A stretch of DNA of 64,000 nt from Lysobacter sp. ISL-50 (GCF_018612875.1 NZ_JAGGRI010000007.1:62001-126000); one strand, 5' to 3'; shown: positions 22,885 to 32,337, counted from the stretch's first letter. Program-made: numbers and translations. The notes: generated by a model not told the origin, from the letters alone.

Positions 22885-24285
22885 ATGAATCTGCCCACGA
22901 CCCCGGCCGGCACCGCCGCATTCGACACCCTTTCCCTGAGTCCCGCCCTGCTGCAGGGCGTGGCCGCGCTCGGCTACACGGTCATGACCCCGGTGCAGGC
23001 GCGCGCGCTGCCGGCGATCCTGGACGGCCGCGACCTGATCGCGCAGGCGCCGACCGGCAGCGGCAAGACCGCCGCCTTCGGCCTGGGCCTGCTGCAGGCG
23101 CTGGACCCGGCCGCGATCCGCACCCAGGCCCTGGTGCTGTGCCCGACCCGCGAGCTGGCCGATCAGGTCGGCAACCAGCTGCGCAAGCTGGCCTTCGCGA
23201 TCCCGAATCTGAAAGTCTCCGTGCTGTGCGGCGGCATGGCCCTGGGGCCGCAGCTGGCGTCGCTGGAACACGCGCCGCACGTCGTGGTCGGCACGCCCGG
23301 CCGCCTGCAGGAGTTGCTGCGCAAGAAAGCGTTGAAGCTCGACGGCGTGCGCACGCTGGTGTTCGACGAAGCCGACCGCATGCTCGACATGGGCTTCGAA
23401 GAACCCATGCGCGAAATCGTCGCCAAGACGCCGAAGAACCGCCAGAGCCTGCTGTTCTCGGCGACCTTCCCCGACGCGATCCGCGAACTGGCCCGCGCCG
23501 CGATGCGCGAACCGGTCGAGGTCACGGTCGAAGGCCAGAGCAGCGCGCCGCGGATCGAGCAGTACTTCTACGAAGTCGATCCGGCCAAGAAAACCCCGCT
23601 GCTGGGCGCGCTGCTGCTCGAATACCGGCCCGATTCGTGCGTGGTGTTCTGCAACATGCGCAAGGACACCGAGGAAGTGGTCGGCTCGCTCAGCCACTAC
23701 GGCTTCACCGCGCTGGCCCTGCACGGCGAAATGGAACAGCGCGATCGCGACGAAGTGCTGGTGCGTTTCGCCAACCGCAGCTGCAACGTGCTGGTCGCCA
23801 GCGACGTGGCCGCGCGCGGACTCGATGTGGAAGACCTCGGCGCGGTGGTCAACTACGACCTGCCGACCGATCCGGACGTCTACGTGCACCGCATCGGCCG
23901 CACCGGCCGCGCCGGCCGCGGCGGCGTCGCGCTGAGCCTGTGCGGTCCGCGCGAAACCGGCCGCGCCCAGCAGATCGAGCAAATGCAGGGCGCGCCGCTG
24001 CAATGGCGGCGCGCCGAACCGCTGAGCGGCAAAGCCAGGAACGCCCCGGCCGCGCCGATGGCGACCTTGCGCATCGACGCGGGCAAGACCGACAAACTGC
24101 GTCCCGGCGACATCCTCGGCGCGCTGACCGGCGACGCCGGCCTCAAGGCCGACGCGGTCGGCAAGATCAACGTCTACGCCACGCGTTCCTACGTCGCCGT
24201 CGCGACCTCCCAGGCCGCGGCGGCGCTGGCGCGTTTGCGCGAAGGCAAGATCAAGGGACGCAAGTTCCGGGTCAATCGGGTCTGA
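22885..24285 (+). CDS. dbpA: ATP-dependent RNA helicase DbpA
   Basis: A 466-residue DEAD-box helicase with all core motifs: Q-motif 'LGYTVMTPVQARALP', Walker A APTGSGKT, 'PTRELA', 'TPGRL', DEAD as FDEADRMLD, SAT, 'VFCNMR', 'VASDVAARGLD' and 'HRIGRTGRAGR'. The C-terminal 75 residues ('TLRIDAGKTDKLRPGDILGA' and 'KINVYATRSYVAVA') form the DbpA RNA-binding domain that recognises 23S rRNA hairpin 92. It acts in late assembly of the large ribosomal subunit. Confidence 0.95.
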   Translation: MNLPTTPAGTAAFDTLSLSPALLQGVAALGYTVMTPVQARALPAILDGRDLIAQAPTGSGKTAAFGLGLLQALDPAAIRTQALVLCPTRELADQVGNQLRKLAFAIPNLKVSVLCGGMALGPQLASLEHAPHVVVGTPGRLQELLRKKALKLDGVRTLVFDEADRMLDMGFEEPMREIVAKTPKNRQSLLFSATFPDAIRELARAAMREPVEVTVEGQSSAPRIEQYFYEVDPAKKTPLLGALLLEYRPDSCVVFCNMRKDTEEVVGSLSHYGFTALALHGEMEQRDRDEVLVRFANRSCNVLVASDVAARGLDVEDLGAVVNYDLPTDPDVYVHRIGRTGRAGRGGVALSLCGPRETGRAQQIEQMQGAPLQWRRAEPLSGKARNAPAAPMATLRIDAGKTDKLRPGDILGALTGDAGLKADAVGKINVYATRSYVAVATSQAAAALARLREGKIKGRKFRVNRV

Positions 24286-24288
24286 ATC

Positions 24289-24310
24289 ACGCCTCGCGCT
24301 TGCGAGGCGT
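24289..24310 (+). terminator. Hairpin after dbpA
   Basis: ACGCCTCGC pairs with GCGAGGCGT around a 4-base loop, immediately past the dbpA stop, followed by TCGATG rather than a real T-tract. It may end transcription or simply protect the 3' end. Confidence 0.4.
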
Positions 24311-24528
24311 TCGATGCGCCCGATGTGGTTGTCGTGCGCATCGCATAAACATCGCGTGCATCAAAAGAACTCAAGCGTTGCGTAGCGACGCTTAGCAGCG
24401 TCCGCGCCGCGCTTGACGGCGGTTACGCGCATCCAGAATATCCGCCGACGATCTTCGCGGCGGGCGCCGCCGCGCACGCATCGTGCGACGGCGATGCGGA
24501 TCATCGTCGCCATCACCGGGGCCGTGAG

Positions 24529-25440
24529 ATGCGCAGAGCGATACGTTTGAAGGAATGGGGCATCGGGATCGATGTGCAGCGCACGCCCGACGCAGGCGCG
24601 ATCGAACGATCGGACCCGACGCTCGGCGCCGACACCGTGCGTTTCCGCACCGATGCCGATGGCTTCATCGCCAGCGGTTTCGAGCATGCGCCCGGCGATG
24701 ACGACATCATCGTGCTGGGCGACAGCGTCGTGGAATGCATGTTCCTGCAGGAAGGCCGCCGCCTGAGCGATCGCTGCGAACTCGCGCTGCGCCGTCGCGG
24801 CATCGTCGCCCGGGTCCGCAACGGCGGCGCGTCGGGGACGACCAGCCTGCATCTGCTGAACATGATCCTGGCCAAGATCGTGCCGCTGCGGCCGCGCGCG
24901 CTGGTGATTCTCAATGGCGTGATCGACATCGACGTGTCGTTGAAATCCGGCGGATTCTGGTCGCGCGATGCTTATCTGAACCCGCTGAAGTGCGAACCCG
25001 AGCCGCCGCCGGGCGCGGTCGAGCCCTTGGTCGCGATGGATTTGTCCGACCGCACGCGCATGCTGGAACTGATCGGCGAGACCTGCGATCGCTTCGGCCT
25101 GCCGCTGGCGTTCGCGACGTTCGCGCACCGCGGCCGCGATGACTACGCGATCGCGCGCGGCACCTGGTTCGAGGAACTGTCGGCCAAACGCCGCGCGGTC
25201 AACGCCAACACCCGTAGCTATTGCGCAGCCGCCGGTCGGGCATGCATCGATCTTGAAAACGAATTCGCCGGGCGCGCCGATCTGTTCTACGACCAGTTTC
25301 ATCTGAACCACGAAGGCGCGCGCGTGATCGGCGAGGCGCTGGCCGAGCGGCTGGCCGGGTTGTTTTTCGCATCGGTTCCGGAGCGATTGAATCCGCGCGA
25401 CGCCTCGGCGCCGGCATCGCCGGCCGCGATTCGACCGTGA
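24529..25440 (+). CDS. SGNH/GDSL hydrolase-like protein
   Basis: A 303-residue protein with an SGNH fold: GDS in 'IIVLGDSVVECM' (62-72), 'NGGASGTTSLHLLNMIL' with the Gly, 'LVILNGVIDIDVSLKS' in place of the usual GxND, and the catalytic pair in 'DQFHLNHEGARVIGEAL' near residue 265. Members deacylate lipids, glycans or peptides. No signal peptide was seen, so it is probably cytoplasmic or membrane-anchored by another route. The gap of about 240 bases upstream holds no recognised gene. The substrate is unknown. Confidence 0.78.
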   Translation: MRRAIRLKEWGIGIDVQRTPDAGAIERSDPTLGADTVRFRTDADGFIASGFEHAPGDDDIIVLGDSVVECMFLQEGRRLSDRCELALRRRGIVARVRNGGASGTTSLHLLNMILAKIVPLRPRALVILNGVIDIDVSLKSGGFWSRDAYLNPLKCEPEPPPGAVEPLVAMDLSDRTRMLELIGETCDRFGLPLAFATFAHRGRDDYAIARGTWFEELSAKRRAVNANTRSYCAAAGRACIDLENEFAGRADLFYDQFHLNHEGARVIGEALAERLAGLFFASVPERLNPRDASAPASPAAIRP

Positions 25441-25479
25441 GAGAACGCAGCGTTCGAGCCGCCGCGACCCGGCGAGGTC

Positions 25480-25663
25480 TTTTGTAGGAGGGGCTTCAGC
25501 CCCGATGCCTTCCGATCAGATAACGAACGAAAGCCTCAAGCCGCCCGGCATCGCAAGGTCTTTTGTGGGAGGGGCTTCAGCCCCGACGCTCTTGGCTCGG
25601 ATCGCGGTGAAATTTATCCGGCTCTGATCGAAAAGCATCGGGGCTGAAGCCCCTCCTACAAAA
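25480..25663. repeat. Repeat family B, three units
   Basis: Units GTAGGAGGGGCTTCAGCCCC at 25480-25510 (plus), GTGGGAGGGGCTTCAGCCCC at 25559-25590 (plus) and the reverse unit at 25630-25663. The array lies between the convergent SGNH and DoxX genes and occupies most of that gap. Confidence 0.8.
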
Positions 25664-25688
25664 TCCGGCGGAAGTTCCGCATCGGTTG

Positions 25689-26084
25689 TTACTTGCCGTT
25701 GAGGCCGTACCGCCCCGGCCCCAGCAGCGCGATGGCGACCGCGGTGCCCAGGAACATCGCCTGCAGCTCGATGGCCCAGCCGCCTTCCTTGTTGAGCTCG
25801 CCCAACTGACCCAGATGCACCAGCGCCAGCGCCACCAGCATGTTGCCGGCGATCAGCGCCGCGCCGACGCGCGCATGCCAGCCCAAAATCAGCAGCAGCG
25901 GCGCCAGCACTTCGCCGATCAGCACGCCGTAGCCGAGAAAGCCCGGCAGCCCGTGCGCCTGTACCAGGCCGACGATGGCCTCGGTGCCGCCGCGCAACTT
26001 GGACACGCCGTGCAGCAGGATCAGCGCGCCCAAGGTCAGGCGCAGCAGCAGCTTGCCCAGGTCCTGGTATCGGTCGGCGTTCAT
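25689..26084 (-). CDS. DoxX family membrane protein
   Basis: A 131-residue membrane protein with four segments, beginning 'DLGKLLLRLTLGALILLHGV' and continuing 'GYGVLIGEVLAPLLLILGWH' and 'GAALIAGNMLVALALVHLGQ'. This matches DoxX/YphA-like proteins, small membrane proteins of mostly unknown role, some linked to thiosulfate oxidation or redox stress. Start MNADRYQ. Confidence 0.85.
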   Translation of the reverse strand: MNADRYQDLGKLLLRLTLGALILLHGVSKLRGGTEAIVGLVQAHGLPGFLGYGVLIGEVLAPLLLILGWHARVGAALIAGNMLVALALVHLGQLGELNKEGGWAIELQAMFLGTAVAIALLGPGRYGLNGK

Positions 26085-26215
26085 GGCGATTCCTGCGAAA
26101 GCGGGCGAGGCCTGCAGGATAAATCTTCGCCGCGAACACGCCCCGTGAAGCCGTCGCCGCCGGTCGGAACGCAGCCCGCGCCCGCCGGATCGGCGAGCCG
26201 GCGGACGCTGCGGAA

Positions 26216-26251
26216 GCGGCGGACGCGGCGGACGCGGCGGACGCGGCGGAC
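26216..26251. repeat. 9-bp tandem repeat, four copies
   Basis: GCGGCGGAC is repeated four times in a row between the DoxX gene and the 3' end of the glucanase gene, 25 bases beyond the glucanase stop. It would encode repeated Ala-Ser on one strand, but no gene uses it. Probably a slippage-prone microsatellite. Confidence 0.7.
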
Positions 26252-26276
26252 GCGCCAGGCGCCCGCCGCGCGAACC

Positions 26277-27476
26277 TCAACGCAAGGCGCGCAAGGTGAC
26301 CGTCAAGGTATCCGGATCGCCCGAACGTGCCGCGCCGCTGAAATCCTGGCCGCCGCTCGGCGCCACGTCGTCGTAGGGGAAGGCGTAGCCGCGATTGTCC
26401 GGCAGGCGCTCGTGCACCAGCCGCGCGTAGTGATTGGTCTGGGCGTTGCGATAGAACCGGCTGGCGACTTCGCCCTGCGGCTGGTTGGCATTGTCGAGCA
26501 GAGTGGTGCGGTTCAAGGCCGCGGCCAGGCGCGGGATGATCGCCTTGCGCACCTCGCTGGCGCCGGCCAGGCTGAAGGGACCGCTGTCGCAGCTGAGCAC
26601 GTCGGCGGTGCTGGGACGGGCGAAGGTCTCGCCGTTGTTGAAGCGCAGCAGGCCGTCGCCGCCGACGCGCGCGGTCAGCACGCCGAAGCCCGACTGGGTA
26701 TCCACGGTCAAAGTGTTGGAGGCGTATTTGCTCCAGACCGAGTTGATATAGCCGCTGAGATAATTCTGGAAGCGGCTGGCCTGATAGTGCGCGCTCATCG
26801 CACGCAGGTTGCGGCCGTCGCTGCCGCGCTGGATCAGCGAATCCCAGGCCGAACCTTCCTGCGAGGCCTGTTGCTGCAGCGAATAGCAGATCGGGTCCAG
26901 CGAGCCGGCCGGCAGCCCCGGAACCGTTTCGCTGCGGCCCGACAGCGAGCGCAGCGACAGGCTCAGCGGCGCGGCGACGAAATCGACGTAGCTGATGTTC
27001 GAGAACAGCTCGAACTCGTTGAAGGTGAATTCGGCGAAGGTCCAGTTCTTCTGGAAGTTGGTATCGCTGGTGTTGAGAAAGCTGGGATGAACCACGGCCG
27101 GGCCGGGATTCACGTAGAAATTGAGCTTGCTGCCGGTGACCAGGTAGATGCGCGCGCCGTACATGCGCGGCACCGACACCCGCGTGGTCGAGCCCTGCCC
27201 GCCGAGCGCGATCGCGCAGTCCTGACCCAACGGCGTCACCGGCGACGACGGCGAGGGCGGGAAATAGCTGCCGCCGTCGGCGCGCACGAAGAACGGCCGG
27301 TCGTTGGACAAACCGACCACGTAGGCATACGCGGTGTTCTGCCCCGAGGCGTTGACCAGGGCGAGGTTGAAACGCGCCGGCGTGGCCGCGAAGGCCTGGC
27401 GCGATATCAGCGGGCTGGCGACGCCGGCGGCGAGTGCGGCCGCGGAGGCGCCGAGAAAACTACGGCGAGTGACCAT
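26277..27476 (-). CDS. GH64 beta-1,3-glucanase, Tat-exported
   Basis: A 399-residue protein with a twin-arginine signal ('VTRRSFLGASAAALAAGVAS', cleavage near AFA-A). The mature part matches glycoside hydrolase family 64: 'LGQDCAIALGGQGSTTRVSV', 'PRMYGARIYLVTGSKL', 'NPGPAVVHPSFLNTSDTNF', 'KNWTFAEFTFNEFELFSNIS' and 'TVDTQSGFGVLTARV', including the conserved catalytic-region Glu/Asp blocks. Such enzymes split beta-1,3-glucan, as in fungal cell walls, and are known from Lysobacter. It has no carbohydrate-binding module. A perfect palindrome of LacI-operator type lies 183 bases upstream. Confidence 0.9.
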   Translation of the reverse strand: MVTRRSFLGASAAALAAGVASPLISRQAFAATPARFNLALVNASGQNTAYAYVVGLSNDRPFFVRADGGSYFPPSPSSPVTPLGQDCAIALGGQGSTTRVSVPRMYGARIYLVTGSKLNFYVNPGPAVVHPSFLNTSDTNFQKNWTFAEFTFNEFELFSNISYVDFVAAPLSLSLRSLSGRSETVPGLPAGSLDPICYSLQQQASQEGSAWDSLIQRGSDGRNLRAMSAHYQASRFQNYLSGYINSVWSKYASNTLTVDTQSGFGVLTARVGGDGLLRFNNGETFARPSTADVLSCDSGPFSLAGASEVRKAIIPRLAAALNRTTLLDNANQPQGEVASRFYRNAQTNHYARLVHERLPDNRGYAFPYDDVAPSGGQDFSGAARSGDPDTLTVTLRALR

Positions 27477-27658
27477 CGTTGAGCTCCTGAGCTGGGCAAG
27501 CGATGGCGATCCGTCAGGGCTTCGGACCGTGATGGTCCGGCGGCTTCGTGCCGCGGCAGGGCCTTGCAGAAGGCGACTGGCTTGCAGGGAAGGGCGTGAG
27601 CGCCCGCGCCGCGATCGTCCGCGCGCCGGCGTCCACGGCCCGCACCTTGTCCTATGTA

Positions 27659-27672
27659 TGACAGCGCTGTCA
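27659..27672. promoter_or_regulatory. LacI-type operator candidate upstream of the glucanase
   Basis: TGACAGCGCTGTCA is a perfect 14-base palindrome with the central CG pair typical of LacI-family operators. It is 183 bases ahead of the GH64 start, in the 549-base gap 27477-28025 shared with the divergent peptidase gene. Nothing else was recognised in that gap. The responding LacI regulator is not in this window. Confidence 0.6.
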
Positions 27673-28025
27673 GTGACCGTGGGCGCAGAACCGGCAGCGC
27701 CCGCGATGCTGCACTGCGGCGCGAAAAGCGCCTGAATGCGGCTTCGCGCGCGATCGCGCGCGCGCGGCGGGCCCGAACCCGCGCGCGGCCGCGGCGGAGC
27801 TTTACCCGATCTGCCGGTTCGCGCACGTCACACCCAACCTAGTACGAATGGCTGACAACGCGCGGGTTTCGGCCTGGGCGCCGGATCGGCGATCATCTGC
27901 GCATGGCCGGTCCGCTCGCGCGGATCACGCGCAGGCCGCGCACGCTTCGCCGGTTCCGGCGGTCGCGGCGGGACCGATCGTTACAGGAGCGCGTCGCGCG
28001 GCGCGTGGGGCAGGACGAATCACCG

Positions 28026-29447
28026 ATGCATCAGCCGTTGAACCAATCCGCAGTTTCTTCGTTGCGCCGCCGCATCGCCGCCGCGGCGCTGGCGCTCGCG
28101 TGCGGCTGCGCGGCGGGTTCCGCGTTGGCGCAGGGCGCCGCGCGCGCCGGCGCCAATCTCGACGTGCTGCATTACACCGCGCGCATCGAACCGGACATCG
28201 GCGCCAAGAGCCTGCGCGGGCAGGTGTCGATCCGCCTGGCCTTGCGCAGCGACGGCGCGCAGCAGTTGGAGTTCGATGCCGGCGATCTGGACATCGAGCG
28301 GGTCGGCGAACGCGGGCAGGCGCTGAATTTCGAGAAGGTCGAGCAGCGTCTGCGCGTGCGACTGCCCAAGCCCGGCGCGGCCGGCGAGCGTCACGAGATC
28401 GACATCGCTTACCGCGGCGCACCGCGCTACGGCCTGGAATTCCATCCCGAGCGCGGCGAGGTCTACACGATCTTCTCCACCAGCCAATGGCTGGTGTGCA
28501 TCGACGCGCCGTCCGAGCGCGCGAGCCTGGACCTGACCTTGACCGTGCCCAGCGGCCTCAAGGCGGTCGGCAACGGCCGGCTGGTGGCCAAGTCGGCGCT
28601 GGGCGGCCGCCGCGATTCGTATCGCTGGCGCCAGGACATGGCGATGCCGAGCTACGTCTACGGCTTCGCCGCCGGACGTTACGTCGAGGCCGGCGCCACC
28701 GGCGAAAACGGCGCCCTGCGGTTTCTCTCCGCCGATCTGCAGGCCGCGCAATTGCGCCGCGTGTTCGCCGACAGCGCCGACATGATGCGGTTCTTCGGCC
28801 GCCGCGCCGGCATCCGTTATCGCGGCGACTACACCCAGGCGCTGGTGGCGAAGACCATCGGCCAGGAACTCGACGGCTTCTCGCTGATGTCGGAAGCCTA
28901 CGGCCGCGAAGTGCTGGAAAAGCCCGAGAACGAATCGCTGATCGCGCACGAGTTGGCGCATCAGTGGTGGGGCAACATGGTCACCAGCCGCGACTGGAGC
29001 CATTTCTGGCTCAACGAGGGCTTCGCCAATTTCATGGCGGCCGCGTACCTGCAGCATCGCTTCGGCGATGCGGCGTATCGCGAACGGGTGGACGCCTGGA
29101 AGCGGCGCGTGGACAAGTTGCGCGAAAGCGGCAAGGACCATGCGCTGGTATACGCGAGCTGGAACAAACCCAGCGCCGACGATCGCGCCGTGGTTTACCA
29201 GAAGGGCGCCTACGTGCTGCACGTGCTGCGCGAGGAACTGGGCGAGCGCGCGTTCTGGCGCGGCATTCGCGCTTACACCCGGGCTTATTACGGCCACTCG
29301 GTGGTGACCGCGGATTTCCGCGCGGCGATGGAGCGCGCGAGCGGGCGCGATCTGGGGAGCTTCTTCGCGCGTTGGGTGGAGTCGGCGGAGAACGTGCCGC
29401 TCAAGAGCGAGGCGGGGGCGGCGAAGGTGGATGTGCCGGCGAAGTAG
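28026..29447 (+). CDS. M1-like aminopeptidase with changed GAMEN motif
   Basis: A 473-residue secreted peptidase (signal peptide about 1-36, ending ALAQ). It has the zinc motif HELAH (308-312, in 'IAHELAHQWWGNMV') with the third ligand Glu in 'WLNEGFANFM' (E331), and 'SVVTADFRAAMERAS' at the end, as in M1 family enzymes. In place of the exopeptidase motif GxMEN it reads 'GQELDGFSLMSE' (279-290). It may therefore have altered specificity or be an M1-like peptidase without normal aminopeptidase activity. The start was placed at the ATG giving a good signal peptide. Confidence 0.85.
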   Translation: MHQPLNQSAVSSLRRRIAAAALALACGCAAGSALAQGAARAGANLDVLHYTARIEPDIGAKSLRGQVSIRLALRSDGAQQLEFDAGDLDIERVGERGQALNFEKVEQRLRVRLPKPGAAGERHEIDIAYRGAPRYGLEFHPERGEVYTIFSTSQWLVCIDAPSERASLDLTLTVPSGLKAVGNGRLVAKSALGGRRDSYRWRQDMAMPSYVYGFAAGRYVEAGATGENGALRFLSADLQAAQLRRVFADSADMMRFFGRRAGIRYRGDYTQALVAKTIGQELDGFSLMSEAYGREVLEKPENESLIAHELAHQWWGNMVTSRDWSHFWLNEGFANFMAAAYLQHRFGDAAYRERVDAWKRRVDKLRESGKDHALVYASWNKPSADDRAVVYQKGAYVLHVLREELGERAFWRGIRAYTRAYYGHSVVTADFRAAMERASGRDLGSFFARWVESAENVPLKSEAGAAKVDVPAK

Positions 29448-29536
29448 CCGGTGCCGGTAGCTGTCGAAGTCTCATGCATTGCTTCTGCGCGCCCCATCGA
29501 TAACGCCAGATAGCTTCACCCTTTGAAGCCCGACGT

Positions 29537-29682
29537 CTCCCCCCTTTGAAAAAGGGGGGCTGGGGGGATTCGCTCTTCGCTTGAATCCGCCACCGCAAAG
29601 CCAAAGCAAATCCCCCGCGCCGCGAGGTTCAATCTGGAACCATCTCGCGTCGGGCGCCCGCCCCCTTTTTCAAAGGGGGCAA
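29537..29682. repeat. Repeat family A, extended inverted pair
   Basis: The unit CCCCCTTTGAAAAAGGGGGG (29539-29560) faces the reverse unit CCCCCTTTTTCAAAGGGGGC (29661-29680), with 'GCAAATCCCCCGCG' and 'GGGCGCCCG' in the intervening sequence. The same inner words recur near 32.85 kb. It occupies much of the gap of about 410 bases before the TonB receptor gene; no gene was recognised in the rest. Confidence 0.8.
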
Positions 29683-29858
29683 CGGTTCGCGAGAGCAAAT
29701 CCCCCGCGCTTCCCCGCGCGCCGCGCCGTCCGGCCGCCCCCAGGACCGCCACCACCCGCACGCTTCCTTTCACAGTTCCGGTCCGGCCACTGTGCACGAA
29801 CGGGTGTCTTGGCTTTAGGCTAGGGGGATCGCCCCGCCAGACCAGCAAGGATTCCGCT

Positions 29859-32309
29859 ATGACCCAGCCCCGTCTCGCCCCCCGCGCCCGCCTGCACCGC
29901 GCCGGCTTGTTCCGCGCGGTCCATTGCGCGTTATGGCTCGGAGGCAGCCTGTTCGCCGGCAGCGCACTGGCCCAGGACGCCGCCCAGGACGCGGCGCCCG
30001 CGCCGGCGAGCGAGGCGCGCACGCTCGAGACGGTATCGGTGCTGGGTTCGCGCCGCAGCCAGCGCTCCTCGGACACCACCTCGATCTCGCCGGTCGATGT
30101 GCTGCCGATGGCCAAGACCGTGGAAGAGGGCGCGCAGTTCGACCTCGCCCAGTCGCTGCAATACACCGCGCCCGCGTTCAACTCCACCCGCCAGAGCGGC
30201 GCCGACGGCGCCGACCTGGTCGATTCGGCCGCGCTGCGCGGCCTGGGTTCGGACCAGACCCTGGTGCTGGTCAACGGCAAGCGCCACCACACCACCGCGC
30301 TGCTGAACCTGTTCGGCGCGCGCAACCGCGGCAACACCGGCACCGACCTCAACACCATTCCGCTGATGGCGATCGACAGCGTCGAGATCCTGCGCGACGG
30401 CGCCGCCGCGCAGTACGGCTCCGACGCCATCGCCGGGGTCATGAACATCTCGCTGAAGAAGCGCAAGGGTTGCGAAGCGGTCGCCGGCTACGGCCAGTAC
30501 TCCAAGGGCGACGGCGAAAACTGGCTGGCCACCGCCTACTGCGGCTTCGGCCTGGGCAGCGACGGCAGCCTCGGCATCACCGGCGAATGGCAGGACCGCG
30601 GCCGCTCCGACCGCTCCGAGCCGGCCGGCAGCCCGCGCATCATCGGCGACTCCAAGATCCGCAACGAGACCTTGTTCCTCAACGGCGACAAGCCGCTGGC
30701 CGAGAACGTCGACCTGTACTTCACCCTCGGCGTGCAGCGCCGCGACGCGTCCTCGGCCGCGTTCGCGCGCGACGGCCTGGGCTCGGAAGACATCCCCTCG
30801 CGCAACTCGGCGGCGATGTATCCCGACGGCTTCGTGCCCTTCATCGACGGCGAGATCGACGACCGCTTCGGCATCCTCGGCCTGCGCTGGGCGATGGGCG
30901 AGTGGAACGCCGACCTGTCCTACACCTACGGCTACAACAAGTTGCGCTACACCATCAACAACACCCTCAACGCGTCCATCGCCAATCTCGACCTGCTGGG
31001 CGGCGGCAAGGGCGTGAGCGCGCGCAGCTTCGACGCCGGCGGTTTCTCGTTCGAGCAGAACACGATCAACTTCGACGTCAACCGTTTCTACGATCAGATA
31101 TTCAAGGGCCTCAACGTCGCCTTCGGCCTGGAACGGCGCGACGAGAAGTACAAGATCTTCGCCGGCGAGCCGGGTTCCTACATCGACGCCGACGGCGTCG
31201 GCGAAGGCGGCAACGCCGGCAGCCAGGGCTTCCCGGGCTTCCAGCCGGCCGATGCCGGCGCTCACAGCCGCGACAGCTGGTCGGCCTACGCCGACGTGGA
31301 AGCCGACTTCACCGAGCGCTTCACCGCCGGCGTGGCGCTGCGCTACGAGGACTACAGCGACTTCGGCAAGACCACCACCGGCAAGCTCGCCGCCGGTTTC
31401 CGCGCTACCGATACGCTGATGTTCCGCGCCTCGGCCAGCACCGGTTTCCGCGCGCCGTCGCTGCAGCAGAAGTATTTCTCCTCGACCATCACCGACTTCG
31501 TCAACGGCGAACCGGTGGACGTGGTGATCGCGCCCAACGGCGGCACCATCGCCAACGCCGCCGGCCTGCCGCTGCTGACCAAGGAGAAGTCGCGCAACTA
31601 CACCCTCGGCCTGACCTGGTCGCCGACCGCCGACACTTCGCTGACCCTGGACGCGTATCGCATCGACATCGACGACCGCATCGTGCTCAGCGGCCGCTTC
31701 GACACCACCGATCCGACCATCGGCTCGATCCTGGATTCGCTCGGCGTCGGCCAGGCGCAGTTCTTCGTCAATTCGGTCGATACCCGCACCGAAGGCGTGG
31801 ACTTCACCTTCAACAACGAGCGCGAACTGGGCAACGACTTCAAGCTCGGCACCTTCTTCGCCTTGAACCTCAACCGCACCAAGGTCAACGCCATCCACGC
31901 GCCGCCGGCGCTGGTCGGCCGCGAAGACGTGTTGTTGTCCGAGCGCGAGCGTTTGTTCATCGAGCAGGGCGCGCCCAAGTCCAAGGCCGTGCTCGGCTTC
32001 GACCTGTCGCGCGGCGCCTGGGACGGCAACCTCAAGCTGATCTACTTCGGGCCGCAGACCCTGGGCACGTTCTCGGGCACCGCCGGCGGCGTGCCGAACG
32101 CGCACTACAAGGCCAAGAGCTCGGTCGATCTGAGCGTGACTTACGCCTTCAGCGACAACACCAAGCTGACCGTCGGCGGCGCCAACCTGCTCAACGTCAA
32201 GCCGACCCGGCAGAACCCGGACGAAACCGACAACGGCCATATCTTCGACAGCGTGCAGTTCGGCTTGAACGGTGCTTCGTATTTCGTGCGCCTGTGGCAT
32301 AAGTTCTGA
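29859..32309 (+). CDS. TonB-dependent receptor
   Basis: An 816-residue outer-membrane receptor. It has a signal peptide (about 1-38, ending ALAQ), then a TonB box-like 'TLETVSVLGSRR', a plug domain with 'DLAQSLQYTAPAFNSTR', 'LRGLGSDQTLVLVNGKRHHT' and 'PLMAIDSVEILRDGAAAQYG', and a barrel ending with the aromatic 'YFVRLWHKF' typical of Omp85-assembled barrels. Ligand unknown. An AAGGA site precedes the ATG. A second, decayed receptor lies at 53 kb. Confidence 0.92.
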   Translation: MTQPRLAPRARLHRAGLFRAVHCALWLGGSLFAGSALAQDAAQDAAPAPASEARTLETVSVLGSRRSQRSSDTTSISPVDVLPMAKTVEEGAQFDLAQSLQYTAPAFNSTRQSGADGADLVDSAALRGLGSDQTLVLVNGKRHHTTALLNLFGARNRGNTGTDLNTIPLMAIDSVEILRDGAAAQYGSDAIAGVMNISLKKRKGCEAVAGYGQYSKGDGENWLATAYCGFGLGSDGSLGITGEWQDRGRSDRSEPAGSPRIIGDSKIRNETLFLNGDKPLAENVDLYFTLGVQRRDASSAAFARDGLGSEDIPSRNSAAMYPDGFVPFIDGEIDDRFGILGLRWAMGEWNADLSYTYGYNKLRYTINNTLNASIANLDLLGGGKGVSARSFDAGGFSFEQNTINFDVNRFYDQIFKGLNVAFGLERRDEKYKIFAGEPGSYIDADGVGEGGNAGSQGFPGFQPADAGAHSRDSWSAYADVEADFTERFTAGVALRYEDYSDFGKTTTGKLAAGFRATDTLMFRASASTGFRAPSLQQKYFSSTITDFVNGEPVDVVIAPNGGTIANAAGLPLLTKEKSRNYTLGLTWSPTADTSLTLDAYRIDIDDRIVLSGRFDTTDPTIGSILDSLGVGQAQFFVNSVDTRTEGVDFTFNNERELGNDFKLGTFFALNLNRTKVNAIHAPPALVGREDVLLSERERLFIEQGAPKSKAVLGFDLSRGAWDGNLKLIYFGPQTLGTFSGTAGGVPNAHYKAKSSVDLSVTYAFSDNTKLTVGGANLLNVKPTRQNPDETDNGHIFDSVQFGLNGASYFVRLWHKF

Positions 32310-32337
32310 TCGCGGCGATGGCGATACGATCGCGGCC

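Noticed and set aside
26216-26251. Tandem repeats considered as a CRISPR array
   Set aside because: Units are 9 bases with no spacers; the other repeats in the window are palindromes without regular spacing, and no cas gene is present.
27848-29503. A 551-codon plus-strand frame overlapping the M1-like peptidase
   Set aside because: Translation is Arg-rich and patternless; the other plus-strand frame has a signal peptide and a zinc-binding site.
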